This document shows positions 46,984-58,651 of a DNA stretch of 64,000 bases, piece by piece. Position 1 is the stretch's first letter. Each line of letters begins with the position of its first letter. The notes beneath the pieces were generated by a model. It was not told the DNA's origin. It made no database searches and saw nothing but the letters and a program-made list of their open reading frames with translations. Origin of the DNA: Chimonanthus salicifolius (taxonomy: Eukaryota; Streptophyta; Magnoliopsida; Laurales; Calycanthaceae); the NCBI GenBank assembly GCA_013350335.1, contig CM023539.1, forward strand, positions 46,672,631 to 46,736,630, read 5' to 3'. The position numbers were made by a program, and so were the translations under genes.

Positions 46984-48750
46984 CAGCTGATATGTTCCTT
47001 AAAGGATTAATTATTTAATAATAAACCTTTTTCTTATTTGGAGACTTCTAACCCATGTTGTAGCTGACACATTGTACATAGTTGATGCCAACTAATTAGA
47101 GCTGATTGCTATTTGTTCCGTAAGCCATTAAGAATTTTAGATTATAACGGTGGAGCCAATCCAAGCGTAGTTAAAGGTAATTATGTCTCTGGTGGACTCC
47201 GGGTCCCATTTACAACACTGTGCTTTACAGGTAACAGCAACCACCTTATAAAATTGAGAAATAATTAAGAAGTTGATGATCTATACCGGCCAAGCAGATA
47301 TATTCTATGTTGCTCACTTCTCTCCTCGTGAACCCTCGATTTTACTCTGCGTCAGTCTATCAATCAAAGGGTTGGTAAAATCAGACCTAAGTCAATTTTT
47401 CTGCTCAATTAGATTTGACCCCTTTTACAAATAGGTGGATTCAACTTGATGCATTTAATAAATGGAAAAAATTCAATTAATTCAAATATTACTATGTTTA
47501 TATACAACATAAACTCCTGAGGGTTGGTTTGCCTGTCAAGAATTCATTTGAAATATGAAAAATCTTAGGTTTAAGTCACTTTCAATACAAAATAGTCACT
47601 TCCATAGTTCTCTTCGATGAGATCCATATCTATTTAAGTAATAGTCTTATTATGAGTCTTATTATAATGAAGACTTAATCTATTTAATAAATTTAAAATA
47701 AATTCATCTTAAAATATATTTGAATCAAATAAGATCCTATCCAAATCCAACTCAATAGAATGACATTCATCATTAGAATATTTACAATATTTGCTTGTGT
47801 GATCATCACACGATTTCACCGTCTGTTAATTTGACACGTCGGTGGTTGACACCTGGCTAGATTCATAGTATTACTCACCATCAATGATCAAGGGAGGGTT
47901 TAATATAAGAGTTTATCCAGATTAAAAGTTGGGGCACAAAAGGAAAGACATTTCTCTTTGCTGGACTGTACAAGTCAACCAACCGTTGTGGGGCTAACTG
48001 TTGGTTGAGTTGTAGGCGTGCAAGCGGGGGCAGTCATGAACCAAGCCATGATTTGAAATAACGTTTTGGACTCGTTTGGATAAGGGTTTAAAAACCCCAA
48101 CCTAACCTACAATCAGATAATATGATTATAAAATATGACTTTTAATAAGGATTAGGATTTTGGATTGTTATCAACATAGACCGTATGAATTGAGTGGCTC
48201 CTGAGAAGATCAAAAGGGTAAAAGTCAAATAATTTTTTTAAATAAAATTTAGAGTATATTCTATATTTCTATTTTAAAAATAATATTTCGACAGAAACCC
48301 AACTTTTTCATGGTGACCTAACCACATGAAGACCTAATTTCCACCGAATTGAAATGACAAATGTCATCAGTCTTGTGTGCCAATTACTCCATTCATCGAC
48401 TTGATAAACTCAACCGAAATAATGATTGACTTGGGGTTCTTAAATTTAAGTGATAAATCAAAATTCCTATTCACTTTGAGTTAATTCAATTGAGTAATTC
48501 AGACAACTCCTGTTACTAAACTCAAAAAATCTCAACATAACTCACTGAGTCACTCATACCAGTTACAACGTTGCACACTTGCACCCACAACTAAACAACT
48601 CAAAACTTTGGTCCTCAATTCACTCACATGGGTTTTCTCCCTCAAATCAAAATTGGGAGATAACTTCAAGCTTCTTTGATTTTTTTCTTTTTTCTTTTTA
48701 AATGAAATATATATATAAAAAAAAAACTATGATGGAACCGTAATCCTTCC
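45526..48750. other. Intergenic DNA with two microsatellites
   Basis: A CT tract at 45,896-45,926 and a long (AT)n tract at 46,913-46,980. Open frames at 45,698-46,036 are built on the CT tract. A minus-strand frame at 46,139-46,429 and an alternative frame through the same stretch show no known domain. Near 47,520-47,600 is a degenerate relative of a phrase in block R (GTCAAGAATTCATTTGAAAT). Confidence 0.5.
46913..46980. repeat. (AT)n microsatellite, about 34 units
   Basis: Uninterrupted TA/AT dinucleotides; likely length-variable between individuals. Confidence 0.95.
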
Positions 48751-48760
48751 TATAAATTTA
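48751..48760 (+). promoter_or_regulatory. Possible TATA box of the 49,125 gene
   Basis: TATAAATTTA about 375 bases before the ATG, followed by a CT-rich leader (49,029-49,080). Position is plausible if the 5' UTR is about 340 bases. Inferred from motif only. Confidence 0.3.
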
Positions 48761-49124
48761 TGAAAGTGCCCTCAGCAATCCTTTTCTTTCCATGAAACAA
48801 AAAAATCTGCATCATTTTCTCAGGAACTGAAATGGGTGTAGGTACAGAGAAGATGAGGAGTGGTTGAAGGGGGTGTGCAAATTCGTCCCTTCTAGTCTCT
48901 GCTTATTCTGAAATCCTTTCCAACCTCTTTTTTTGACTTAGTCGGATTTCGCTTTCAGGAGCCTCTCTACCCGTTTCCTCAAGCAACAGCCATACACTTA
49001 ACCTTTCAAAATCCAAACCGAAACAAGACGTCTCTCTCTGTCTCTTTCCTTTTGGTGGGCCGCTTTCTCTATCTTCTACACCGACCCACGCGTCTACGTT
49101 CCTCTCCTTCTATTAAGTTTAAAA

Positions 49125-52100
49125 ATGGCGGAAAGCCCCAAACAAGTAAGGATTGTGAAACATTTTTTTTTGGTGGAGAATCCAAAGGACTCTTGTTCTC
49201 AACGTCATCTGCCTTTGTTTGGTTTTTGTTTAGGATTATCATTCGTCTCTGAGGAGTTCTGAAGAGAGTCGATTGAGAGAAGAAAGTGGCATGAAAATGG
49301 GTGTTTCTGGCGAGGAGGGTTTGGAGAAGAGAAGCGAGATAAGTGACTGCTTTGTTTTGGATATTGACAAGTTGACCCACGTTGCTGCTGAGAAAGATGA
49401 AGTTGCTAATGCAAAGAGAAATGTAAGCACTTTATCAACTTCTTCTTCTACCTCTTCTTTTCCCCCTTCTATTTCTTTCTTTCTTTCTTCTTCGTCGTTT
49501 TCTTTTAAATCCAAGTATGGATCAGATTATATCATCCTTTGATAATCCCAATAGCCCAACTTTGTTCATATATATGTATCTTCTTCTACATCTTTAAACT
49601 GAAGAACCGGGAATTTGAGAAGTTCCATCTTCTCTAAAAATCCCAAGAACTCAAAAACTTGATACTGCATAATTCTTCTTCTTTTAAATTGATGGGCAAT
49701 TATTCGAAATGTTCAATCTAACCCAAGAATTATGTGAACCCAAATTGATTTATATATCTGTTTTAAATTGCTCAACACCAAAATTTAGTTTCGCCCTCTT
49801 TAACTAAGAACAAATTTCTATAGCTAGCCGAGTTGCCTGTGTAATTTTTCTCCTGAAAGTTATCACTTTTGCCATATATTTATATTCTTTTCTTAAGCAA
49901 TTGATTGAAAAACAGAAACATAAAAATTGAAGTCTTCATTGACTACATATGAATCCTTCTCCGGCAATTCTATCTTTTCAAAAGACCCAATAACCCAATC
50001 TTCCTCTTTCCCTTTTAATCTAATACAATTTTTTTTTTTTTTGGCTGTACTTTTTTTTTCTTTTTCCTTTCTTCTGATTTTACCTTCCTAGTTCCTACTA
50101 AGAAATTATTGCTCTGTTTTCTTCATTATAGATGCAGAGAACCCTTTCTCGAAAAGGATATCAAAGAGGAGGAGAACGGAAGTCTACTGAAAGAGAAACA
50201 ACAGATTCTTCATCCAAAGGTACGTACGATTAATTAACAATTAGTCAATTACAGAATTAGTACACGGGCCATTATAAGAAGAAGCTGCAAAATATGTTTT
50301 ACAGTGCAAATATTTATTAAATTTTGGGCGAAAGTCTCTTTTGAGCGTACGACTTATCTAATCAATTGAAATCACTGTATGTACCAATTTTATCTCGTTC
50401 AATCTCTCAGGCCACTTTTCATAGGGTTAATCCCCATCGACTTCCCTAATGTGTGTGAATTGTGAAGTTTATACATGTTCATACTATTAATCTCACCTTG
50501 TGGAGATATCCATATTAACTATGTCTATATACAAAATGAGTATGAGTCGCTATTGATTTGACTCGTCTCTGTCATTTCATATTGACTGTTGAAAATCAAA
50601 ATAATTTAATAATCTGCATTTATTTTACATTTATTCATCTTCTTGTTTTCATACGAAAATGGGATCCACCCTCACAGTCAGGCGAGGATGTGATACAACC
50701 ACTATTCACCAAAACTAATTTGTGAGGCAGAATTCAACAGCTAGTAAGAGAGGAGTTTAGATTGGCCATTGATGAGCCATGTGCTATTTCCACATCCTAA
50801 GGTTGATTAATTTTGCCGGTTGTTGCTTAGTTGTTGCATGGAAACGAAATGCTACAGTTGGAATTATTGACTTCTGCAATTATTCTTTAATTGATGCCAA
50901 CTATTTTCCTATTGAAATGTAAGATTAGGGTAGATTAAGCTTTGGTAAGGATTGTTGGAGACATGTTTTCAACTCAAAATACGTCATTGGAGTTAGAGTA
51001 ATCATGTGAGCAGCATTAAATATTTTTAATGAAGTTTGTTGAAATATGTTTCACTAGTTCAATTTAAAATCTAGTTAAGTTGATTGAGCAGGTAGCTAGA
51101 ATCACCAATCGAAATGATTTTCCTATACCTAGGAAAAGAATCTAGTAGGCCCAATCGTCTGGGCTCTTGTGATTAACGTAGAAGATCAGGCGTGGCATTG
51201 GTCCAAGGGCTTGAATTGGTTAAATTGGGCACGGGGCAGTCGTCCGGTAGGCTATCTTGGCAAATTGGGCTGCCCAAGTCAAAATTTGTGTTCAGAAATT
51301 TCTGTAGAGCCATGATTCAGGCCCTTGACAGAAAAATGAAGATTTGAACATGATAGGATATGGAGTTTTGACATTGCGAATTTTGAAGTGCTCAAGTATC
51401 ATAGTTTAAGATGTGTACAAATGCAGGTGCACTGGTTGGAATTTGTAACTCGGAGAAATCCATTAACGTCCCGTTGGTGGGTACTGCACCAGTAGATCCT
51501 GCCACGTCCATGATCACGATCACAACGACAATGACAAACACATCGGAAAACAAATGCAAGAGATACAACAGATGCAGCAGCAATGTCGGCAGAAGGTCTT
51601 CATGGATCGATCCTCGGAGGGTACTTTTGGCCTTCGCCGCTTTGTAAGCCTCCTCTGCTCATACTCCTTCCCGTTTCCTTTCTAAGATAAGATTTCTTCA
51701 TAAATTAGAACTCCACAAATACCTCTGAATTGGAGGGAGAATGCCCAGTGTATGGTATTGGAAGGGAATGCTCAAATCCTCGGCCATAAACCCAAAACAA
51801 AAATATTGTTGTGGAGTTGATACAAGCTGGGCGCTTTTGGACCTGAGCCCATTTATTTGATGGCTGAAAGAAGCTGGAGCTTGCTCTAAAATTGGATCGC
51901 ATTGTTATTCATGCCTTGGGGCCCAAAGCCAAAACATAAGCAGACAGAGCCCAGCTCACCTAAACAGGCCAAACATATCCAAGTGTGATCTGGAGCCAGG
52001 CCTAGCTCTAGTTTTGGCTCATAATGAGCTTGGTACAGGTTGCACCCTTCATGTAATGGTTTTTCCTAGTCAAGTTGAAAAGCTCACCTGAATTATTTGA

Positions 52101-52298
52101 CTTTGAATTTCAAAGTCCAGTCTAATTTCGAGTTTTCAAACTATGCTCGCCACTGACTACACTAAGAGAGATCGATCATATATTGATATATCGCTATGTT
52201 TGTGTTGCAGGTCGAGCATGGGTACAATGCTTCTTATCTATTTTACACTTTCTATCTCTAGTATCAATGGAGATGGCGCCCAAGTCCGGCAATCGTAG
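49125..52298 (+). CDS. Small single-pass membrane protein, five exons, conserved plant family of unknown function
   Basis: Exons: 49,125-49,145, 49,234-49,422, 50,132-50,219, 51,427-51,643 and 52,211-52,298; joined length 603 bases, 200 residues plus TAG. All introns are GT..AG and phases agree (0, 0, 1, 2 leftover bases). Visible parts: acidic N-terminus with CFVLDIDKL, a basic block TLSRKGYQRGGERK, a Ser/Thr-rich middle (MITITTTMTNTS), then SSWIDPRRVLLAF running into a C-terminal membrane span ending SSMGTMLLIYFTLSI. I recall this layout from uncharacterised plant proteins, but no function is known to me. The short hydrophilic tail after the span suggests a tail-anchored or late single-pass protein. 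The last exon is read in a frame different from the longest local open frame; only splicing reveals it. Confidence 0.75.
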
Positions 52299-53460
52299 TA
52301 AAAGCTGCTATGAACCGAACACAACTCGGTTTCTATGGAGCGAGGTGTTGAGGCTGATGAAAAAACCAAGTGCCTGTGTGCATGGTGCCTTGTGGAAACA
52401 AATACAAGGAATGTAAAAAAACTAAGATAGATCACATCCTACCTTTGTTCTTTCTCTATTTTCAATATGATATTATCGTTACTGGTGTTGTTATTTTTCT
52501 ATCTTTATCTTCCTCTTACAAAGGTGCATAGATGAATGAGAGTGACTTCGGGATGAAAATTCAGCTTCAAAGCCCATGTCTAACTAATAATGCTCGGTGC
52601 ACCGGCCCTTAATTGAGCATCATGCCTACTTCAATCGAATCAATTAAACTATATTTTTTTAAACTCTTCAAAATTTATCACTTAACTATCTATACCAGCT
52701 ATAGACTTTATAGACTTTAAAATGGATTCATTATCACCCTAGGTCTCACTTATTCAATATTGTTAAAAGACTTGATCTAATAATGAGTATTACTCATAAT
52801 GAGGACAAATATCTTCCCAGAGAGACTGCTCATTGGTCTTTCAAATGGACTACACATCATCATATGAATTGTGTGGAAAATGATATAAATACATAGAAAA
52901 TTTCACTCTATCCACTCATGTTTTATCTTTTTATTTTCAAAGGCAATATATTAAAATTTAAATGAAAAAATCTAGTGAGACTGACTGTTATTTAAATAGG
53001 TCTTGGCCGGACATAATTGTATGTGATGTAAACAGAATTGTATAATTAAGGGTTAAATAAAATATAACTCCAAGATGACAATTCTATCTATTGACTTTCA
53101 AAAAAAAGCAAAAATTAAATGACTAGAATGATTTATTATTGATGAACTTTTTCATACAATATATTCTTATAGTCACCTTTTAATAAAAAGTATAAAAAAT
53201 AATTATTTTTATCTCTTTTTCATAGAATAAGATCTCTTTGTTAGAGAAAAAACAAAAAATAAAGAATTTTCAACTCTAATGGGAATAGGAAAAAAATTTA
53301 AATTTTTTTTTCTCATTTTTCAAAAATTTAAGTAAAATTAAAATATAGCTATTAAAACCATTTTCAAAATTCGATACAGGATTAAATTTTATAAAAACTG
53401 TTCGAGGATACAATTGAATTAAAAACAAGCTCTCCAGAGTATGCTATGCTTGAATCGATC
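52299..53460. other. 3' flank and intergenic DNA
   Basis: Probably includes the 3' UTR of the preceding gene. No other feature is supported. Confidence 0.4.
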
Positions 53461-53607
53461 TTAACTTTCCACTGTTAGCTTTCCTCTCTCTCTCATCTAC
53501 ATATCATTTTGCTTCCATTTCCAAAACGCAGCAGCCGGTTTGGGTGAAGTGCGAGCTTCAACGACGGCCAATGACGGTTGACTTTTCTCTCTGTCTACGA
53601 TTCAACG

Positions 53608-53642
<35 letters not shown>

Positions 53643-55690
53643 GTTGATCCGTTTTGATTCGTGAGTTGACTCGCCCTGCACTGTAAAATAGTCGCGTATT
53701 TAGGCATGCTGGATTGACGTACAAAATCAACCTCTGTTTTCTAATTTAAGCTGGTGGAAGCACACCCATCTTTATCTTTACTCCCCTACCCTGTTGGGTA
53801 TCATGGAAGTCTTACGGTCGAACTGGAATTTTCTGGAATTTTGTAGAAGATTACGATGTTCGTTGGAACCAGAATTCTAGTATGAGAGTTGATGAAATGC
53901 TACAGAATTCCAAATCCGGTGGATTTGTATGTTCTCATTTTAATTCTTAAATTGTTACTAGGAATTCCAGAGCCTGGGCCACTTTGGGTTCTGTTTGGTA
54001 GCCTGGATTTTAGGTGGATTTTTTTTTTGTAGTTCCCAAAATTCTCCAGAGAAACCCTTTTTTGGGGAGCACCATTTTAATAGAATAAAAAATAATTTAA
54101 AAAACTTTCTGGTGAAACAGGGATTTTTACAGTGGACAATTATGAAATCCCATAGAATTCTAGATTTTAGGAACTTTTAAATTCCCTTTTGGAGGTGTCC
54201 CTTGGAGATTTCAATTCCAGAATAATTCTTGTGTATGGAATTCTTTGATTTCAATTATTAATGCTATGCGTACTGAACACCCAAATATGCTATGTCAGGA
54301 ACCTATATATATTTCCCAATTTGAGGAATTATAAGTTCTACTGGCCAAACTAGCGATTACATTATGACTCATTTGTTTTTAGCTAATAATTGCAAAGTTA
54401 CCAAACACAGAACCAAAAAATAAAATAAAAGACTTGCAGGAATTTCTCTCTCTCCCTCTTCTTCTTCTTTGAGAGAGAGAGAGATAGAATTCTTGTGATT
54501 CTAGAATTAGCAGAATTTTCTATTTTCAAATTTTGATAGATCATAAACTGAAGAATTGTTGATTACTTTTGGTTGTAGAAGGCTGAAATTTGTCAGAGGC
54601 TTATCTTAGAACTTCAGTAACTTTTTAAATGATATTGATCAAAAGCACACCTTGATTGCGTTTAAGCCCTTAGGCTACAGAACCATTTTATGCCTTGCCT
54701 AGTGCTTTTTGCAACTAGGCCTTCAGTAGTTCTTTTAGGAAAAAAAATCTCCCTGTTATACCTACTTTTAATTATTATTATTATTATTGTAATAGCGGTA
54801 ATTATTAGAGTTAAGGTGGAGAACCCTTGTGCCTAAACATGACCCTTACGCCTTAGGCTCTAGGGCCCCTTGATCGCACCTTGTGCTTTGACTACTATGT
54901 TTTCAACTAGAAATAATTTCACAAACAACTCCCCAAAATTGCTCATTTTTAAGTAGATTGGTTCTCAAATTTCTGATTAATCACTTTCTGGCACTGATGT
55001 CGATAAAAAGAATTGCATACCATTGTTGTCTTGTTTATAACTAATCAAATAGAAACGTAAAACTCACAAAGCCAGCCCTCTGTAATTGTGATATTCCTCA
55101 ATGGTGATGGTATCATCTAGCTTAGGATCATTGTCCCTTAAATGTATGTACCTTGACTTAGATACCAACATATCTTGGTATGGGCAAAAGGACAAATTGC
55201 TGTCGTGTTGTCAAATATCAATCTTAGCAGACATTTAGATTTTAGATTGTGGTGAAACCATGGTCTATATTTTCTTGCCACAGTTGATTTCTACTTGTGC
55301 TTGTCAATTTCATTTCAGTTGGAAGTGACTAAAACTAGGATGTGGTTAATTTGTTTCTCCAAACCCAACTTATATCACCTTTGTCCATTCATTGTAAGTG
55401 TGCAACTGTTATCCCTGCATAGCATGTCCTGGTTAGTTGGACAAGTTCTTCTAGAACTTAGAATCTATGTTAGAGATCTAAAATTTTAATCAGGTATGAA
55501 TTTGCCATCTGTATCAGAAGAATATTTACTTATTTAGTTACTGGGCTAAAACTTTTTCTTGTTCTATTTTCTTTTTCACCAGTAAGTGCATCAATATCAC
55601 CTACAAAGATTCAATACCTTGAAAAAAATGATTGGTTCTATATATTGCTTCCTTTTATGTTATCTCTTCTATTTGCAGCTGAAGAAAAGC
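53461..55690 (+). promoter_or_regulatory. Likely promoter, leader and 5' intron of the NB-LRR gene
   Basis: The CT-rich stretch with a CT microsatellite (53,607-53,638) looks like a transcription-start region. TTGAC/GTTGACTT motifs near 53,577 match the W-box core bound by WRKY factors, though such short motifs occur by chance. A strong acceptor (TATCTCTTCTATTTGCAG ending at 55,678) lies 12 bases before the chosen ATG, so at least one intron probably sits in the 5' UTR. Near 54,640-54,905 CTTAGGC/GCCTAGTG repeats suggest an old transposon. Confidence 0.4.
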
Positions 55691-58096
55691 ATGGCTACAT
55701 CCATGAACAATGATGAACAAGTGAAGATGGAAATTGGCAAAAAGCATGTAGAAACTGTGCTAGGATGGCTAAGAGATGTGAACACTAAAGGAGTCTGCAT
55801 CTTTGGAACCCAGAATGGAATGGGAAAAACATGGATAGCACGAAATGTGATGGAACGAGCAAGAAAAGACTATCTCTTCGACATCAGCATCTGGATAACA
55901 ATATCGATGGATGACAACTCAGATAAGGTTCTCAAGAAAATTGCGGAAAGATTGTCAATACCTACTGGCAGTAATGAGACCAAGAACATCTTAGAAAGAA
56001 AGATTTCTTCATTATTATCTGAGAGGAAGGTCCTGTTAGTTCTTGATGACAAAGGAGCTTTGGAACAATCAGGTGTTCCACAACCTGACCACAAAGGCAT
56101 TTCCAAGATCATAATCGCTACAAGTTCTGAAACATTTTTTCAAAATATGATGAATGCTCAAAATTACAAGACCCTGAAGCGAGAACCCCTATCGGAGGAA
56201 GAATCATGGAAGTTGTTCTGTGCAGCTCGATCAGTTGTAAATGAACGAGACAATCAACGAGAAAAACTCATTGTCAGGGACTGTGAGGGTATCCCTTGGG
56301 CAATCGTTTTGAGCGAAAAAGCCTCAAGAGAAATTGAAAATCTCAATGCAAGGGCTCCTTCAACACCCAATTATGATGCGATACAGAAGGCCTTAAAATT
56401 TGGTTACGACAGGCTAAAGGATCCTGCAGAAAGCTGCTTCTTGTATTGTACGCTCTTTCCTGAGGATTGTGATATCCATGAGGATGAGCTAATAAGATAT
56501 TGGATAATGGAACGATTTATAAATGAAAGCAATGATTTTAAGAAGGCTAATGCTGAGGGTCATCATATATTGAAAGATCTCATAGATCGTCACATGCTGC
56601 ATAGAGAAGATAAGATCATAAGAGAGAAGGCACTTGATAGCCGTCGAAGATGTCGTGGAATCATGGCAAAAAATCCTTCAGGGGCTGTCCCTACTACAGA
56701 AGCAAACATGTGGGAAGGATTTGAGAGAATCTCATTAATGGATAAAATGATAAGGACCCTGCCCTTGAGTCCTTCGTGCCCCAAGTTGTTAACACTGTTG
56801 CTAAGAGGAAATCTCAACCTGAGAGAAATACCAATGCCTTTCTTCGAAGATATGCCCCAACTTCAAGTTCTGGACCTTTCTCATACTGGAGTTGAATCAT
56901 TGCCATCTTCCCTTTCTCACTTGACTAAGCTTCGTATGCTTTTGCTAAGAGGCTGCAGTTCTTTGCAAGATGTGCGACACATACGTGGACTTGAAGAGCT
57001 TGAGGTGCTCGATCTTTCAGGCACCAAAATTAAAGACTTTCCTTATGAGATTTTGAAACAAACTAGACTGAGGCGGCTTGATCTACAAGAGATAAAGAAC
57101 ATCCAAGAAGTTGAATGGAAAAAGATCACTTCACTGCCTGATGAGTTGATTTGGGATCAAGGTGGTAGCTGCCATTGTGCAGCTGATCCACTTGGAGAGG
57201 TTGGTAAAATTTGCATTTCAGTTAGCAATTCTAAAATATTTCAGTCCTTAGACAAACTCTCCCCTCTGTGGGAAGAAAAGAAAAACAACAAAAAATTCTC
57301 CCAGCGCTTCTGCTTCGGTGTATATGCCAGTGACAAGATGGTTAAAGATGACTATGATTATTCCTGGAGAAAGAAATTCCGTTTCAGTGATATTTACCAT
57401 GGGATTCAACATTTTCCTGGTTCCAATTATTCTGACGGATGTTTGGAGATTCAAGGCTTCAGGAACTTCCCAGTTGGCATTGAAGGGATCCTTACTAAAG
57501 CACAATTTGTATCATTGAAAAACTGTCAGTTTTTGAAGCAAGTGACTGATTTGGGTATTGACTGCATGATGACTATGAAGGAGTGTTGGATGGAGAAATG
57601 TGATAACATGGACAGTGTTGTTGGAACAAAATTGGCATGCAACACTTACCTGGAGTATTTATGGGTCAGCAACATGAAAATGTTGAGGACTGTATGTGAA
57701 GTTAGTACATTCGCACAGCTAAAACATTTATATGTGGATTGTTGTCCGAAACTCGAAATTGTCTTCTCTGTGCCTATTATTCTTGGAAACCTTGAGAAGC
57801 TGCAAATCAAATTCTGTGATAGTCTGGAGCGTGTATTTGGTGATGGAAAGTTCTTCCTCCCTAAACTGAAAGAACTACTTCTCTGGGAGCTACCGCAATT
57901 GACGACTGTCTGTAAAGATGGGTTGCCAAAGTTAGAAAGGTTTACCGTCAGAGAATGCCCACAGCTTCAGGAGCTTCCTCAGATTGCGACAGATGTTGAG
58001 ATCAGAGGAGAAGAGGAATGGTGCAAGCAGTTGGAATTGGCTGGGAACTACAAAAATGTCAAACAGTGGAACAGCTTTGAAATGGACTACAGGTAG
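55691..58096 (+). CDS. NB-LRR disease resistance protein lacking a coiled-coil domain
   Basis: An 801-residue protein in one coding exon. NB-ARC: P-loop region GTQNGMGKT (39-47), kinase-2 VLLVLDD (114-120), RNBS-B KIIIATSS (139-146), GLPL-type EGIPWAI (199-205), RNBS-D CFLYCTLFPED (249-259). Leucine-rich repeats begin at about residue 345 (RISLMDKMIRTLPLSPSCPK) and continue to the end. These features put it in the CNL class, nearest in style to RPS2/At4g27190-like proteins: cytoplasmic sensors that switch by ADP/ATP exchange on effector detection. Odd points: no N-terminal coiled coil (only about 30 residues precede the P-loop), one extra residue in the P-loop, loss of the usual Trp after kinase-2, and no MHD motif before IIREKAL. 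The open frame extends 35 codons upstream, but a strong splice acceptor just before this ATG makes that intron. It may be a helper-dependent, decoy or decaying member. Confidence 0.85.
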   Translation: MATSMNNDEQVKMEIGKKHVETVLGWLRDVNTKGVCIFGTQNGMGKTWIARNVMERARKDYLFDISIWITISMDDNSDKVLKKIAERLSIPTGSNETKNILERKISSLLSERKVLLVLDDKGALEQSGVPQPDHKGISKIIIATSSETFFQNMMNAQNYKTLKREPLSEEESWKLFCAARSVVNERDNQREKLIVRDCEGIPWAIVLSEKASREIENLNARAPSTPNYDAIQKALKFGYDRLKDPAESCFLYCTLFPEDCDIHEDELIRYWIMERFINESNDFKKANAEGHHILKDLIDRHMLHREDKIIREKALDSRRRCRGIMAKNPSGAVPTTEANMWEGFERISLMDKMIRTLPLSPSCPKLLTLLLRGNLNLREIPMPFFEDMPQLQVLDLSHTGVESLPSSLSHLTKLRMLLLRGCSSLQDVRHIRGLEELEVLDLSGTKIKDFPYEILKQTRLRRLDLQEIKNIQEVEWKKITSLPDELIWDQGGSCHCAADPLGEVGKICISVSNSKIFQSLDKLSPLWEEKKNNKKFSQRFCFGVYASDKMVKDDYDYSWRKKFRFSDIYHGIQHFPGSNYSDGCLEIQGFRNFPVGIEGILTKAQFVSLKNCQFLKQVTDLGIDCMMTMKECWMEKCDNMDSVVGTKLACNTYLEYLWVSNMKMLRTVCEVSTFAQLKHLYVDCCPKLEIVFSVPIILGNLEKLQIKFCDSLERVFGDGKFFLPKLKELLLWELPQLTTVCKDGLPKLERFTVRECPQLQELPQIATDVEIRGEEEWCKQLELAGNYKNVKQWNSFEMDYR

Positions 58097-58651
58097 ATAA
58101 CAGGACCCTTTATACACATTTGCTTCTCATGACTGTAAGGACGTCGTTGTAGTATTTTATTTTTTGTGAGTGGTGTTTTATGTGTCTCTTGATGTACCCT
58201 ATGCTTGTCTATACACGATCTGAACCATTTATATGTGGGCCGTATCAATACTCTGATGATCTTTTCTTTTTTTGAGTTAAATGTGGATTTTGTACTGCTT
58301 TATACTCTCAGTTTTTTCTTGTTAAGTGCTATCAAATGGATGCTTAGGATGTGTGTAAACTGCTTTCCACTTAAATTCAGAATGTCTTGCATGCTACATT
58401 GTTGGCACTTCCAAGTTGACATACAGTGATGTGGAATCGTCCAGTGAGACATAGGTGTGCTTCTCGCTTGACAGGACTGGACTCAGATTGTCTTCCACCC
58501 TGAGAACTTAATCATAGTTCAAAAACTTGATCAAACTCAACTCGACCATACTTGATTGGGTTCTGTCCGGCTCAACTATAGAGACTCACCCTAGTCAGAA
58601 TGAGATTCAGATGGTAGATCGAGACTGTTGACTTGAGGAGTGAAATGCGAG
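58097..58651. other. 3' flank of the NB-LRR gene
   Basis: Presumably 3' UTR for the first few hundred bases, then unassigned DNA. Confidence 0.4.

Noticed and set aside
52183..52416. 77-codon open frame at the last exon of the membrane-protein gene
   Set aside because: Wrong frame; the spliced frame from 52,211 gives the family-like membrane span and stops at 52,298.
55586..55690. 35-codon upstream extension of the NB-LRR frame
   Set aside because: It contains a polypyrimidine tract and TTTGCAG acceptor directly before the chosen ATG and encodes no coiled coil.
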